From an uncultured Sphingomonadaceae bacterium (GTDB taxonomy: Bacteria > Pseudomonadota > Alphaproteobacteria > Sphingomonadales > Sphingomonadaceae), in contig CANMBD010000005.1 in assembly GCA_947495985.1 (NCBI GenBank), forward strand, positions 62,001-126,000: a stretch of 64,000 nucleotides of DNA. The letters are read 5' to 3'. Made by a program: the position numbers and the translations under genes. A model generated the notes under the pieces. It saw only the letters and a program-made list of their open reading frames with translations. It was not told where the DNA came from and did no database searches. Positions 53,332-62,087 of this stretch are shown here, piece after piece (position 1 is the first letter of the stretch; each line of letters starts with the position of its first letter).

Positions 53332-54288
53332 CGCGATATGCCCATGCGTCCGGCTGAACCGGCTGTGATAGGTTTCGATAATCTCCGTCAGCGTGGATAG
53401 CGCGAGCGTCGCCGGATCACGCGTGGACGGGATGATGCCAATGGGCGCTTTCATGCGTTTTATATCTTTATCGCTGACGCCAATGTCGCTGAGCAAAGCC
53501 TTGCGGGTGTCATGGGTTTTGAAACTGCCCATCGCGCCGATGTAAAAGGCCGGTGAAGCCAGTGCCTGTTTCATCAGCGCCGCTTCCCAGTCATGATCGT
53601 GGAAATAGAAGATGCAGGCTGTCCATGGATCGGTCTGGTAGAGATCGGTCGCCGCCGGTGTCTTGAGCAGATTGACGGTTCCGCCTTGTCCGGTGACCCG
53701 TGCCACTATGCCTGCATCAGGCGTCAATATTTCGCAGTCGAGTCCATAGGATGTCGTGAGATTGGCGAGATTCTCCACCACCGCGCCATGGCCGAGGATT
53801 ACGATTTTCGCAGGAGGGATGTGATTGACATGAACCAATGCCCCTTCGCTGATAACCGCTTGATCCTGCTCGGCTGGTGCGCTGTTTAGTGTTCCTGTCT
53901 CGCGATCCATGCTGATGGTGAAAGGCTGTCTTTCCATGACCGCATCAAACAATTCTGCAGCGACCTGCGCATGGGCCAGAGGCGTGAACAATAGATCGAT
54001 GCCGCCGCCGCAGGGCAGGCGAATGTCGAGATAGGGCGATCCGGCGCCAAAGCGGACTTCGCGGGGGGCACCTGCGCTGATGCAATCAACCGCTTCGGCG
54101 ATCACCGCTGTTTCAATACAGCCGCCGGAAAAGGACCCTGCCGCACTGCCATCCGCCGCTACCGCCATATGGGCGCCGGGATTGCGGGTGGAGGCGCCGG
54201 TAACTGCGGTCAATGTTACCAAAGCGCAGCCGAGGCCTGCCTCAGACTTGTCTTTCAGAAACTGGAATATCGGAAATATATTGTTCAA
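53326..54288 (-). CDS. XdhC-family molybdenum hydroxylase maturation protein
   Basis: A 320-residue XdhC/CoxI protein: XdhC N-terminal domain (GASTRNPGAHMAVAADGSAAGSFSGGC) and a C-terminal Rossmann domain with ILGHGAVVENLANL and IGAMGSFKT. Family members bind and sulfurate the molybdenum cofactor and hand it to xanthine dehydrogenase-type enzymes. No molybdenum hydroxylase is adjacent here; the only one in the window is IorAB about 13 kb away. Start is TTG 54288, with no strong ribosome site. Confidence 0.87.
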   Translation of the reverse strand: MNNIFPIFQFLKDKSEAGLGCALVTLTAVTGASTRNPGAHMAVAADGSAAGSFSGGCIETAVIAEAVDCISAGAPREVRFGAGSPYLDIRLPCGGGIDLLFTPLAHAQVAAELFDAVMERQPFTISMDRETGTLNSAPAEQDQAVISEGALVHVNHIPPAKIVILGHGAVVENLANLTTSYGLDCEILTPDAGIVARVTGQGGTVNLLKTPAATDLYQTDPWTACIFYFHDHDWEAALMKQALASPAFYIGAMGSFKTHDTRKALLSDIGVSDKDIKRMKAPIGIIPSTRDPATLALSTLTEIIETYHSRFSRTHGHIAL

Positions 54289-54352
54289 GCGCGCCGCAAT
54301 CTATTGTTTCCTGGATGCTAGCGCAGTTTGGCTGATGCCTGCAATCTTTCGT

Positions 54353-55126
54353 TTAGCGCCCTCCGGTTACGAACAGACATTGGCCGGTTACCCAGCTGGC
54401 CGCCGGGGAGGCCATATAGATGACCGCAGCGGCAATATCTTCCTCTGTGCCATAGCGCTGCAAGGGAATGCCAATATGCTTGAGCAGTTTCTCCCGGTCC
54501 TCTTCGGATTTTACCCCCATGGATTCATCAAAATTCTCGGTAGGGATCGGGCCGGGGGCCACGGCATTGACGCGGATTTTTGGCGCGAGTTCAAGTGACA
54601 AGGTGCTGGTCAGGCTGTTCACTGCTGCTTTGGATGCGCCATAAGGACCGTTTTTAATCTGTCCGCCAAAGGACGCGCGCGATGAGGTGTTGATAATCAC
54701 GCCGCCATCTTCCTGCATATGCTTGGCCGCAACGACAGCGCCCATCCAGACGCTCTTGAGATTGAGATCAATCTGCGCATCCCAATTGGCTTCCGGCGTT
54801 TTGGTCAGATAGCGCGGCGTCCCATCGGGCAATCCGCCGGCATTGCTGACCCAGATGCTGAGCTTGCCGAGTTCTGCAACGGCGCGCTCTGCCAGATTTT
54901 CCAGTGCGGCCATATTAGTGACATCGGTAGCGACGGTTATCGCCCGGCGACCGAGCGCGCGGATTTCCTCTGCCACGGCTTCGAGATCGCTGGCAGTACG
55001 GGCGGCCAGAGCCACGTCGGCGCCTGCTTCTGCCAGTCCCAGGGCGATCGCGCGGCCAATGCCCTTGCCAGCGCCGGTGACGACAGCAACATCGCCTTCC
55101 AGTTTGAAATTGTCCAAAATGCTCAT
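54353..55126 (-). CDS. SDR family oxidoreductase (3 of 3)
   Basis: A 257-residue classical SDR with TGAGKGIG, SNAGG, a serine in INTSSRASF and YGASK. ATG 55126 with AGGAGAG eight bases upstream gives the family length; the longer frame to 55255 is rejected. Lies downstream of hyuB with a 71-base gap and so is probably the last or next-to-last gene of the leftward catabolic operon. Confidence 0.9.
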   Translation of the reverse strand: MSILDNFKLEGDVAVVTGAGKGIGRAIALGLAEAGADVALAARTASDLEAVAEEIRALGRRAITVATDVTNMAALENLAERAVAELGKLSIWVSNAGGLPDGTPRYLTKTPEANWDAQIDLNLKSVWMGAVVAAKHMQEDGGVIINTSSRASFGGQIKNGPYGASKAAVNSLTSTLSLELAPKIRVNAVAPGPIPTENFDESMGVKSEEDREKLLKHIGIPLQRYGTEEDIAAAVIYMASPAASWVTGQCLFVTGGR

Positions 55127-55197
55127 TGGCAAGACTCTCCTTTGCCGCCGTGATGATCGGCGGCAAAGGGGAAGTCCACTAACAGAAGCATTGGTTG

Positions 55198-57063
55198 CTA
55201 GGCAGCGGCATGTCCCGGTTGAACGGGTGCTGGCAGGCCGGTTTCTTCCTCGCAATTGGCCCGCAACGTATTGATATCCGGTCCGAAGTTAAACGGACTG
55301 TCGGTTTCAGTGATCTGGCTTGCCATATCGGCGCGCAAACTTTCAGTGGCGCCTGTGTCAACTTTCCCGTCATCCGTGATGACCACGCCATATTCGCGCG
55401 CGCCATCAACTGTGACCAGTCCTTGGCGGATTTCCAGGGCTACCAGCTCGGGATCGCGTTCCAGCGGACTCCCCCATCCGCCGCCGCCCCAGGTGATGAA
55501 GTGCAACTGATCACCCTCTTCCACGGCAACTTCCTCCACTTTATTCCCTATGATCGTGCTGCTGCCATCCTCCTTTTCGAGGATTTTTCGCGCTCGCTTG
55601 CCAGGCTCGCCACCATTCACGCCCCATGGCGGAACGAACCAGCGGTCATCATGGATCGAGATCGTGCCAGCGGCAAGAAAACGATAGGTGAGATAGATGC
55701 CGTTACCACCACGGTGCAATCCCGCGCCGCCGCTATCCGGCGCCGTCTCGTAACGTTCGATCCGCAGCGGGAAATAGCGCTCCAGAAACTCGTTCGGTAC
55801 ATTGGTAAAGCCGGGCCATAGCGAATGCCCATCCGGTCCGTCACCCAGTGGCCGTCCCGGTATGCCGCCAAAGCCGATCTGAAACAGCTGGAACCAGTCG
55901 CCTTTCTTGTCATTGCCGGAATAGAACAGATGGGGCGAGGATGAGAAGCCTGCAGCGTTGAGGAATTCCGGCGTCTTCTGACCCAGCAGGCCGCCCAGAA
56001 TATCGAAAATCCGCCCCAGCGCGTGGGTACGGCCCGACAGTGCTGCCGGGAATTTCGGCTTGAGCAGCGACCCTTCCGGAATCTTTACCTCAATCAAGTC
56101 ATAGAAGCCGTCATTGAACAATATCTGCGGATCGAAAACCATGATCATGTAGATGCCGAAGAACATCTTGAACATATTCTCGTTGAGGAAGAAATTGATC
56201 GAAGCCCCGCTTTGCGGATCGGTTCCTTCGAAATCGAGAATGACCTTATCGCCCTCGCGCCGCATCGTGCATTTGATCTTGTAAGGTCCAGCGCCAATAC
56301 CGTCGTCGCAAATATAGTCTTCAAAGCTCACCGGCTCTTCACCAATTGCCTGACCGATCAACGTTTTCATCGCGCGATGATTGCGGGCAAGCAATTCCTG
56401 CGTTGCGGAAACATAGACATCATCGCCGAAACGTTCTGCCATTTCGATAACGCGCCGCGCGGCAACGCGACAGGATGCGATAATCGCGTTGAGATCCGCC
56501 TGACACCAATCTGGCTTGCGCGTTTGGTGCATGACAAGCTTCATCAGGTCTTCGTTATATTCGCCTTTTTTCCAGATTTTTACCGGCGGAATCCGGACGC
56601 CTTCTTCAAAAATGGACTTCGCATCGATGGGCATGGAGCCAACAACTTTGCCACCAATATCGGACTGATGGCCAAACATTGCAGTATAAGCAATCAGGCG
56701 GCCATCTTTGAATATGGGTAACAAGATGAGCCAGTCATTATTGTGGCTGACCGCCCCTTCGCAGCTATAGGGATCGGACAGGAAGATCATGTCGCCATCT
56801 TCCAGTGTCCCATCATATTGGCGCAGGAAACCATCAATGAAGCTGCCGAATTGCCCTACGATCATTTTGCCGGTGTGATCGGCGATTAGCGGAAAGGCAT
56901 CGCCCTGTTCCCTGATGCCGGGAGACATGGCTGTCCGAACGAGCGTTGCGTCCATCTCTATCCGGGCATTGCGAAGGGCATTTTCGATAATGTCGAGCGT
57001 AACCGGATCAATGTCGATTTTCTCAAACGGCGTGTCATTGGTTTCAATGATTGTTGCAGGCAT
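55198..57063 (-). CDS. Hydantoinase B/oxoprolinase family protein
   Basis: A 621-residue HyuB-type subunit, partner of the HyuA homolog. Conserved segments: IDPVTLDIIENALRNA start, MSPGIREQGDAFP, SHNNDWLILLPIF-x-GRLIAYTAMFGHQSDIGG, the ...GGLGHRGG-like GGAGLHRGGNGIYLTYRF, and GGGGWGSP near the end. In other members this subunit holds the catalytic metal site for ATP-dependent hydrolysis of 5-oxoproline or N-methylhydantoin, or for acetone/acetophenone carboxylation. Its ATG is directly after the hyuA stop. Confidence 0.9.
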   Translation of the reverse strand: MPATIIETNDTPFEKIDIDPVTLDIIENALRNARIEMDATLVRTAMSPGIREQGDAFPLIADHTGKMIVGQFGSFIDGFLRQYDGTLEDGDMIFLSDPYSCEGAVSHNNDWLILLPIFKDGRLIAYTAMFGHQSDIGGKVVGSMPIDAKSIFEEGVRIPPVKIWKKGEYNEDLMKLVMHQTRKPDWCQADLNAIIASCRVAARRVIEMAERFGDDVYVSATQELLARNHRAMKTLIGQAIGEEPVSFEDYICDDGIGAGPYKIKCTMRREGDKVILDFEGTDPQSGASINFFLNENMFKMFFGIYMIMVFDPQILFNDGFYDLIEVKIPEGSLLKPKFPAALSGRTHALGRIFDILGGLLGQKTPEFLNAAGFSSSPHLFYSGNDKKGDWFQLFQIGFGGIPGRPLGDGPDGHSLWPGFTNVPNEFLERYFPLRIERYETAPDSGGAGLHRGGNGIYLTYRFLAAGTISIHDDRWFVPPWGVNGGEPGKRARKILEKEDGSSTIIGNKVEEVAVEEGDQLHFITWGGGGWGSPLERDPELVALEIRQGLVTVDGAREYGVVITDDGKVDTGATESLRADMASQITETDSPFNFGPDINTLRANCEEETGLPAPVQPGHAAA

Positions 57064-59121
57064 TTATTGTCCCTCCGCCAGATTGATAAGGATATTGCCG
57101 ACTGCATCGACTTCGCCGATACAGCCTGTTTCGATCAGGGTGGTGGAGTCCATTTCCACGACAATAGCCGGGCCAATAATTTTGTCGCCCTGTTTCAGCT
57201 TGGCGCGATCATAAATGGCGCCGTCCTGTTCAGCGCCGTCCATCCATAGCTTATGATCACGAATCTTGGCGTCCGATGGATCGCCATTTCCTTTCGGCAG
57301 TTCAGCGGCCGGTAAATTCAGCGATTGCCCCAAGGCCACGGCGCGCAGGTTTACTATCTCATGCGGTGTATCCATGTTGAAAGTGAATAACCGATGATGT
57401 TCTTCATCAAAGCGTGCCAATATGCCGTCAATTCCATCGCGGTCCAGCATTTCCGGTGTGATGGTCAATGGCACTTCAAAAGCCTGTCCGGCATAGCGGA
57501 CATCGACTTCGAACTCGCTGGTAATGTCTGCTTCCACGACGCCATCTGAAAGCAATTCTGCACGCGTTTGATCGGCCATTTCCTTGAGAATTGCGATCAA
57601 CTCAGATGCGTCCGTGGTGGTAGCAAGGCGAGAGAAAGAGCGCGCCGTTTCCGTGCGCATCCGCGTTGTCGCATCGCCCAAGGCGCACAGCACACCGGGA
57701 GATACCGGCGATACCGCTGGCCAGCTGCCCATCAGCTTGGCAACCGCGTTAACGTGCAGTGGTCCTGCTCCGCCAAAACCCATGAGGGCGAAGTGGCGAG
57801 GATCATAGCCTTGTTGGACCGAGATCATTCGAAGTGCGCCGAACATATTCTCGTTCACAATATCAATGATACCTCGTGCAGCGGACATGAGATCGATGCC
57901 CAGTGCATCGGCGATTTTTTGAACCGATTTCTTGGCACCTTCGCGGTCGAGTTGGAAAGAGCCGCCGAGCAGGTTTTCCGGCAAATACCCAAGAACAACA
58001 TTGGCGTCTGTAACCGTCGGTTCTTCGCCGCCTTTGCCATAGGCGACCGGTCCCGGCACTGCGCCTGCAGATTGCGGACCAACGCGCAAGGCTCCGGTCA
58101 GCTCCGGCACATAAGCAATCGAACCGCCGCCAGCGCCAACAGTTTTCACATCCAATGAAGAAGCGCGTACCGATAAATGGCCAACCTCGGTCGTGCGCAC
58201 GCGTCGCGGTTCCAGATTTTCGATTAATGCCACATCGGTTGAGGTGCCCCCAACATCCAGCGTCAGGATATTTTTCAGGCCTGCATTTTTTGCTACCCAG
58301 ACAGCGCCAGTAACGCCGCCGGCCGGACCAGACATCAGGATGTTCACCGGATGCTCTTCGGCTTTTTGCGAAGACATCAGGCCGCCATCCGAGCGCAGCA
58401 GTGAAAAGCGCCCCGCCATACCGGCATCAGCCAGCTTGGACCGCAGGTTTGAGACATAATGGCCCACGACTGGCCGCACCGCTGCATTGGCAACCGTGGT
58501 GAGGGTCCGCTCATATTCCTGCATCTCAGGAAGCACTTCGTGGCTCAGTGAATAAGGCACATCCGGCATTTCGGCCGCGACCATTTCGCCGATCCGGCTT
58601 TCATGAGCGCCATTGGTATAGGCGTTCATTAGCGACACCGTGACGGCTTCCACACCCTGATTTTTCAGATGTGTGATGGCTGCGGAAACGCTGCTTTCAT
58701 CCAGCGGGCGGACTTCGTTACCATCTGCATCCATGCGCTCTTTCACGGTTACAGTATCTTCCAACGCCGCGAGCGGCTGCGGCTTTGGCCAGATAATCCA
58801 GGCAGCAAGACCGCCGGGTACAAAGCTCCGCGCAATCTGCATGATATCGCGATAGCCCTCGGTGGTTATAAGGCCGACTTTTGCGCCTTTCCCTTCAAGA
58901 ACTGCATTGGTTGCGACAGTTGTGCCGTGAAGAAAATATTCAATCTCGCTGGCTTGCACATCGGCATCGGTACAAATGGCGTTCACGCCGTTCAAGATGC
59001 CTTCGGAGCTATCGTGGGGCGTGGACGGCGTTTTGGTGCGCCAGAATTGTCCGGTTTCATCATTGAACAGCAATAGATCGGTAAAGGTTCCCCCGACATC
59101 AACGCCTAGTCGATACCCCAT
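57064..59121 (-). CDS. Hydantoinase A/oxoprolinase family ATPase subunit
   Basis: A 685-residue HyuA-type ATP-binding subunit (ASKHA fold). Phosphate motifs GVDVGGTFTD (residues 6-15) and LDVGGTSTDVALI (around residue 292), plus HGTTVATNAVLE. Phosphorylates the substrate for the HyuB subunit. Whether the reaction is hydrolysis of a cyclic amide or carboxylation of a ketone cannot be told from sequence; no acetone-carboxylase gamma subunit is next to it, which favours the hydrolytic type. Follows the lyase gene with a 30-base gap. Confidence 0.9.
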   Translation of the reverse strand: MGYRLGVDVGGTFTDLLLFNDETGQFWRTKTPSTPHDSSEGILNGVNAICTDADVQASEIEYFLHGTTVATNAVLEGKGAKVGLITTEGYRDIMQIARSFVPGGLAAWIIWPKPQPLAALEDTVTVKERMDADGNEVRPLDESSVSAAITHLKNQGVEAVTVSLMNAYTNGAHESRIGEMVAAEMPDVPYSLSHEVLPEMQEYERTLTTVANAAVRPVVGHYVSNLRSKLADAGMAGRFSLLRSDGGLMSSQKAEEHPVNILMSGPAGGVTGAVWVAKNAGLKNILTLDVGGTSTDVALIENLEPRRVRTTEVGHLSVRASSLDVKTVGAGGGSIAYVPELTGALRVGPQSAGAVPGPVAYGKGGEEPTVTDANVVLGYLPENLLGGSFQLDREGAKKSVQKIADALGIDLMSAARGIIDIVNENMFGALRMISVQQGYDPRHFALMGFGGAGPLHVNAVAKLMGSWPAVSPVSPGVLCALGDATTRMRTETARSFSRLATTTDASELIAILKEMADQTRAELLSDGVVEADITSEFEVDVRYAGQAFEVPLTITPEMLDRDGIDGILARFDEEHHRLFTFNMDTPHEIVNLRAVALGQSLNLPAAELPKGNGDPSDAKIRDHKLWMDGAEQDGAIYDRAKLKQGDKIIGPAIVVEMDSTTLIETGCIGEVDAVGNILINLAEGQ

Positions 59122-59151
59122 ATATCATTCTCTCTCTTATAATTTATGCAT

Positions 59152-60072
59152 TCAGGCTTCGGCCCTTGCGACAAGCGAAGGCAGGGGCCGTTTCATTATT
59201 GTTTCAAACCATTGGTTGGTGGCGATGGCTTTTGCCAGATCAACACCATGATTGATCGCGGAACGGTCAAGCAGGTTGATCAAGTCCTCGGTCGCGATAT
59301 TGCCGGTGGCATTGGGAGCAAACGGACAGCCGCCGAGACCGCCAAGACTGGCATCGAGCGTCGAAACACCCGACCGGACCGCCGCCCAGGCATTGGCGAT
59401 TCCAGTATTGCGCGTGTCATGAAAGTGCGCCCGCATCGTGATATGGTCGGGCAAAATTTCGCTGAGACGCCCGAACAAGTCCTCGACCTGTCCGGGTACA
59501 CCGACCCCGATTGTATCGGCCAGCGCAATTTCGAGCGGTTCTTCCTCGGCCATTTCACTTGCGATATTCAGTACGGTCTCAGGCGGGACATGGCCTTCAA
59601 AGGGGCATCCAAAGGCGGCAGAGATCGTAACCTGCGCCTTTAAGCCCTCCCCCTTGGCAAAGCGGATCATCTCGCGATTCTCCCTTATGCCCTGTTCAAT
59701 GGTCTGGCCCTGATTCTTCTCACCGAAAGTATCGCTTGCGACGATCACACAGCCGGCTTCATCAATACCGCGCTTGCCGCCTTCTTTAGTCGCAAGTCCG
59801 CGCAAGACGCCGCGCTTGTTGAGGCACAGGCCGATGTAAGAAATGTCGTCACGATCAGGCAGGCCAGCGATAACGGCCTCGGCGTCGGCCATTTGCGGGA
59901 CACGCTTGGGATGGACGAAGCTTGCGACCTCCATCCGGCGGATACCGGCGTCGATCATGTGGTTGATCAGCCCCAGCTTGTCCGCGGTAGATATGATATC
60001 CGGCTCGTTCTGCAGTCCGTCACGCGGACCGACTTCGACGATATCGACAGATATGGGGTTTTCATGTGCCAT
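59152..60072 (-). CDS. Hydroxymethylglutaryl-CoA lyase-like enzyme
   Basis: A 306-residue HMGL-like TIM-barrel lyase that cleaves a 3-hydroxy-3-alkyl acyl-CoA. VEVGPRDGLQN (residues 12-22, with catalytic R17/D18), HFHDTRNTG, and the active-site cysteine C249 in GLGGCPFAPNATGN are present, so it appears catalytically complete. ATG 60072 is used: an upstream ATG at 60120 would put the TTGTATACAA palindrome inside the coding region. First gene of the leftward operon with hyuA, hyuB and SDR 3. Confidence 0.88.
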   Translation of the reverse strand: MAHENPISVDIVEVGPRDGLQNEPDIISTADKLGLINHMIDAGIRRMEVASFVHPKRVPQMADAEAVIAGLPDRDDISYIGLCLNKRGVLRGLATKEGGKRGIDEAGCVIVASDTFGEKNQGQTIEQGIRENREMIRFAKGEGLKAQVTISAAFGCPFEGHVPPETVLNIASEMAEEEPLEIALADTIGVGVPGQVEDLFGRLSEILPDHITMRAHFHDTRNTGIANAWAAVRSGVSTLDASLGGLGGCPFAPNATGNIATEDLINLLDRSAINHGVDLAKAIATNQWFETIMKRPLPSLVARAEA

Positions 60073-60076
60073 AGAA

Positions 60077-60088
60077 ATTGTATACAAT
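60077..60088. promoter_or_regulatory. Candidate GntR operator ATTGTATACAAT (site 1)
   Basis: A perfect 12-base palindrome in the 63-base gap between the divergent lyase (starts 60072) and CoA-transferase (starts 60136) genes. The core TTGTATACAA recurs beside the GntR gene. A related sequence, TTGTATAGCAA, follows at 60101-60111 and may be a weaker second site. Confidence 0.7.
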
Positions 60089-60135
60089 CCATATTGTGCT
60101 TTGTATAGCAAAAGCATCATGCAGGAGGTTTTTTA

Positions 60136-61317
60136 ATGGCGCAAGGGGCACTGGCCGGGCTACGATTGATTGAAATGGGGCAGCTTATTGCCGGACCATT
60201 TTGCGGTCAGCTAATGGGTGATCATGGCGCGGAAGTAATCAAGATCGAACCCCCAAAGGTCGGTGATGCAATGCGCAGCTGGGGACAGGGAATACCGCTT
60301 TGGTTCTCGGTTGTCGGGCGAAATAAAAAGTCGATCACGCTCAACCTGCGCGAAAAAGAAGGCCAGGAGATTGTAAAAAAACTGGTCGCGAAAAGCGACT
60401 TTCTGCTGGAAAATTTCCGCCCCGGCACGATGGAGAAGTGGGGGCTGGGCTATGATCAGTTAAGCGCGATCAACGAAGCGCTGATCATGATCCGCGTCTC
60501 CGGCTATGGGCAGACAGGTCCTTATGCCTCGCGCGCGGGCTATGGTTCTATCGGAGAAGCAATGGGCGGTATGCGCTATATTGCCGGCGAACCCGACCGT
60601 CCGCCAAGTCGCGCCGGTTTGTCGATCGGCGATTCTCTGGCTGCGACCTATGCCTGTCTTGGCGCAATGATGGCGCTGCATCATCGGCATGTGACTGGCA
60701 AAGGCCAGGTCGTTGATTCAGCTATTTATGAAGCAGTCTTGGCCAATATGGAATCGACCGTCGCGGAATATACAGTTGCGGGCCATATTCGTAAAAGAAC
60801 CGGTTCTATTCTGCCGAAAATAGCGCCATCCAACGTGTATGAGACCAAAGATGGCAGCGTTTTGATCGGCGGCAATCAGGATAGTGTCTGGAAGCGTATG
60901 TCGGCGATGATGGGGCAACCGGAACTGGGCGATGACCCTCGTTACGCTACCCATGTTGCGCGAGGTGAAAACCAGACTGAACTGGATGATCTGATCAACG
61001 TCTGGACGCGGACGTTGACCAGTCAGGAAGTGCTGGATCTGTGTGAAGCGAATGGCGTTCCGGCGGGCAATATTTTCCGTGCACCGGAAATGCTGGCGGA
61101 TCCGCATTTTGAAGCGCGGGATGCATTGGTAAAAATGGATCATCCGCAGCATGAAAATTTCGTTATGCAGAATGTTGCGCCGAGATTGTCCGATACCCCT
61201 GGCAGCATCGAAACGATCGGCCCTGACCTAGGGGCCCATAACGAAGCGATTTATGGAGAATTGCTGGGTATGGACAGCGCCAAGATCAACGATCTTCAGG
61301 AACGTGGTATCATTTGA
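60136..61317 (+). CDS. Class III (CaiB/BaiF) CoA-transferase
   Basis: A 393-residue family III CoA-transferase that activates an organic acid using another CoA ester. Catalytic aspartate D166 in LSIGDSLA, at the place of formyl-CoA transferase D169; N-terminal IEMGQLIAGPFCGQLMGDHGAEVIKIEPP and LLENFRPGTMEKWGLGYD are family signatures. AGGAGG precedes the ATG. Divergent from the lyase operon and convergent with gntR with a 4-base gap. It may provide the CoA thioester for the lyase. Confidence 0.92.
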   Translation: MAQGALAGLRLIEMGQLIAGPFCGQLMGDHGAEVIKIEPPKVGDAMRSWGQGIPLWFSVVGRNKKSITLNLREKEGQEIVKKLVAKSDFLLENFRPGTMEKWGLGYDQLSAINEALIMIRVSGYGQTGPYASRAGYGSIGEAMGGMRYIAGEPDRPPSRAGLSIGDSLAATYACLGAMMALHHRHVTGKGQVVDSAIYEAVLANMESTVAEYTVAGHIRKRTGSILPKIAPSNVYETKDGSVLIGGNQDSVWKRMSAMMGQPELGDDPRYATHVARGENQTELDDLINVWTRTLTSQEVLDLCEANGVPAGNIFRAPEMLADPHFEARDALVKMDHPQHENFVMQNVAPRLSDTPGSIETIGPDLGAHNEAIYGELLGMDSAKINDLQERGII

Positions 61318-61321
61318 AGCG

Positions 61322-61969
61322 TCAAGATTTCGGTGTTGCGGTAATACTGAATGAATGAAACGCTCTGCGAATGTGACTCGTCATAACCGATTTTGCCCAG
61401 TCGGCATCCTTGGCCGCAAAAGCAGCGACAAGCTCGTCATGATCAACAGCTGACTGATGAAGCTGTGTTTTTGAATATTGTTGGGCGGTCCGGCGAACCA
61501 CCGGCTGTTCGACCAGTGCGGGCATCAGCTTGCTCAGGCGCGGCGATTGCGCGCATTCCAGTATCAGATCATGAAAGCGCCGATTCGCTTCAAGAAAGGC
61601 CGTTACGTCAGGTGGTGATTTTTTAATTGCCCGTTTGAGTTCATCGTTGATGCCGCGCAATGCGTTTAATGCATCGCCGTCAATTCGCCGCGCCGCACGA
61701 GCTGCTGCATGCGCCTCCAGCATTGCCCGAAGGGTGAACATTTCGTCGACCTCGCCTTCGGACCAATCCGCTACCGATAGCCGCTTCGATGCGCTGCGTA
61801 CGACCAGCATCTCATTTTCAAGCCTTCGGACAGCATCACGCACCGGCGTGCGAGAGACACCGGATATCTCGGCGAGTTTTTCTTCGGTCAGTTGCATGCC
61901 GGGGACTGCCTCACCCTGCAGGATGAAAGCCCGGATTTTCTGATAAGCGGTTTCGGAGGCAGGCATCAT
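61322..61969 (-). CDS. GntR-family transcriptional regulator (FadR/FCD group)
   Basis: A 215-residue GntR regulator. Winged-helix N-terminus with LTEEKLAEISGVSRTPVRDAVRRLENEMLV (about residues 27-56) and a helical C-terminal FCD domain (FTLRAMLEAHAAARAA ... FHDLILECAQ ... HDELVAAFAAKDA). FCD domains usually bind a carboxylate effector through a metal site. It sits within the regulated block, and the TTGTATACAA palindrome lies just upstream of it, so it is the likely local regulator. Confidence 0.9.
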   Translation of the reverse strand: MMPASETAYQKIRAFILQGEAVPGMQLTEEKLAEISGVSRTPVRDAVRRLENEMLVVRSASKRLSVADWSEGEVDEMFTLRAMLEAHAAARAARRIDGDALNALRGINDELKRAIKKSPPDVTAFLEANRRFHDLILECAQSPRLSKLMPALVEQPVVRRTAQQYSKTQLHQSAVDHDELVAAFAAKDADWAKSVMTSHIRRAFHSFSITATPKS

Positions 61970-62045
61970 CGGCTTTGTAACAGTCTCTCAGGTTTTGCGC
62001 TGGCGTTAGTCGTAGGGCGAACAGTTTATGCTTGACGGGGTGAAT

Positions 62046-62055
62046 TTGTATACAA
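62046..62055. promoter_or_regulatory. Candidate GntR operator TTGTATACAA (site 2)
   Basis: The same 10-base palindrome as site 1, in the gap between gntR (starts 61969) and the racemase-like gene, 32 bases before the ATG at 62088. Placement fits repression of the rightward operon and possible autoregulation. Confidence 0.7.
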
Positions 62056-62087
62056 TAGAAGTGCAATAGGGAGATTTGTCAACCGCT

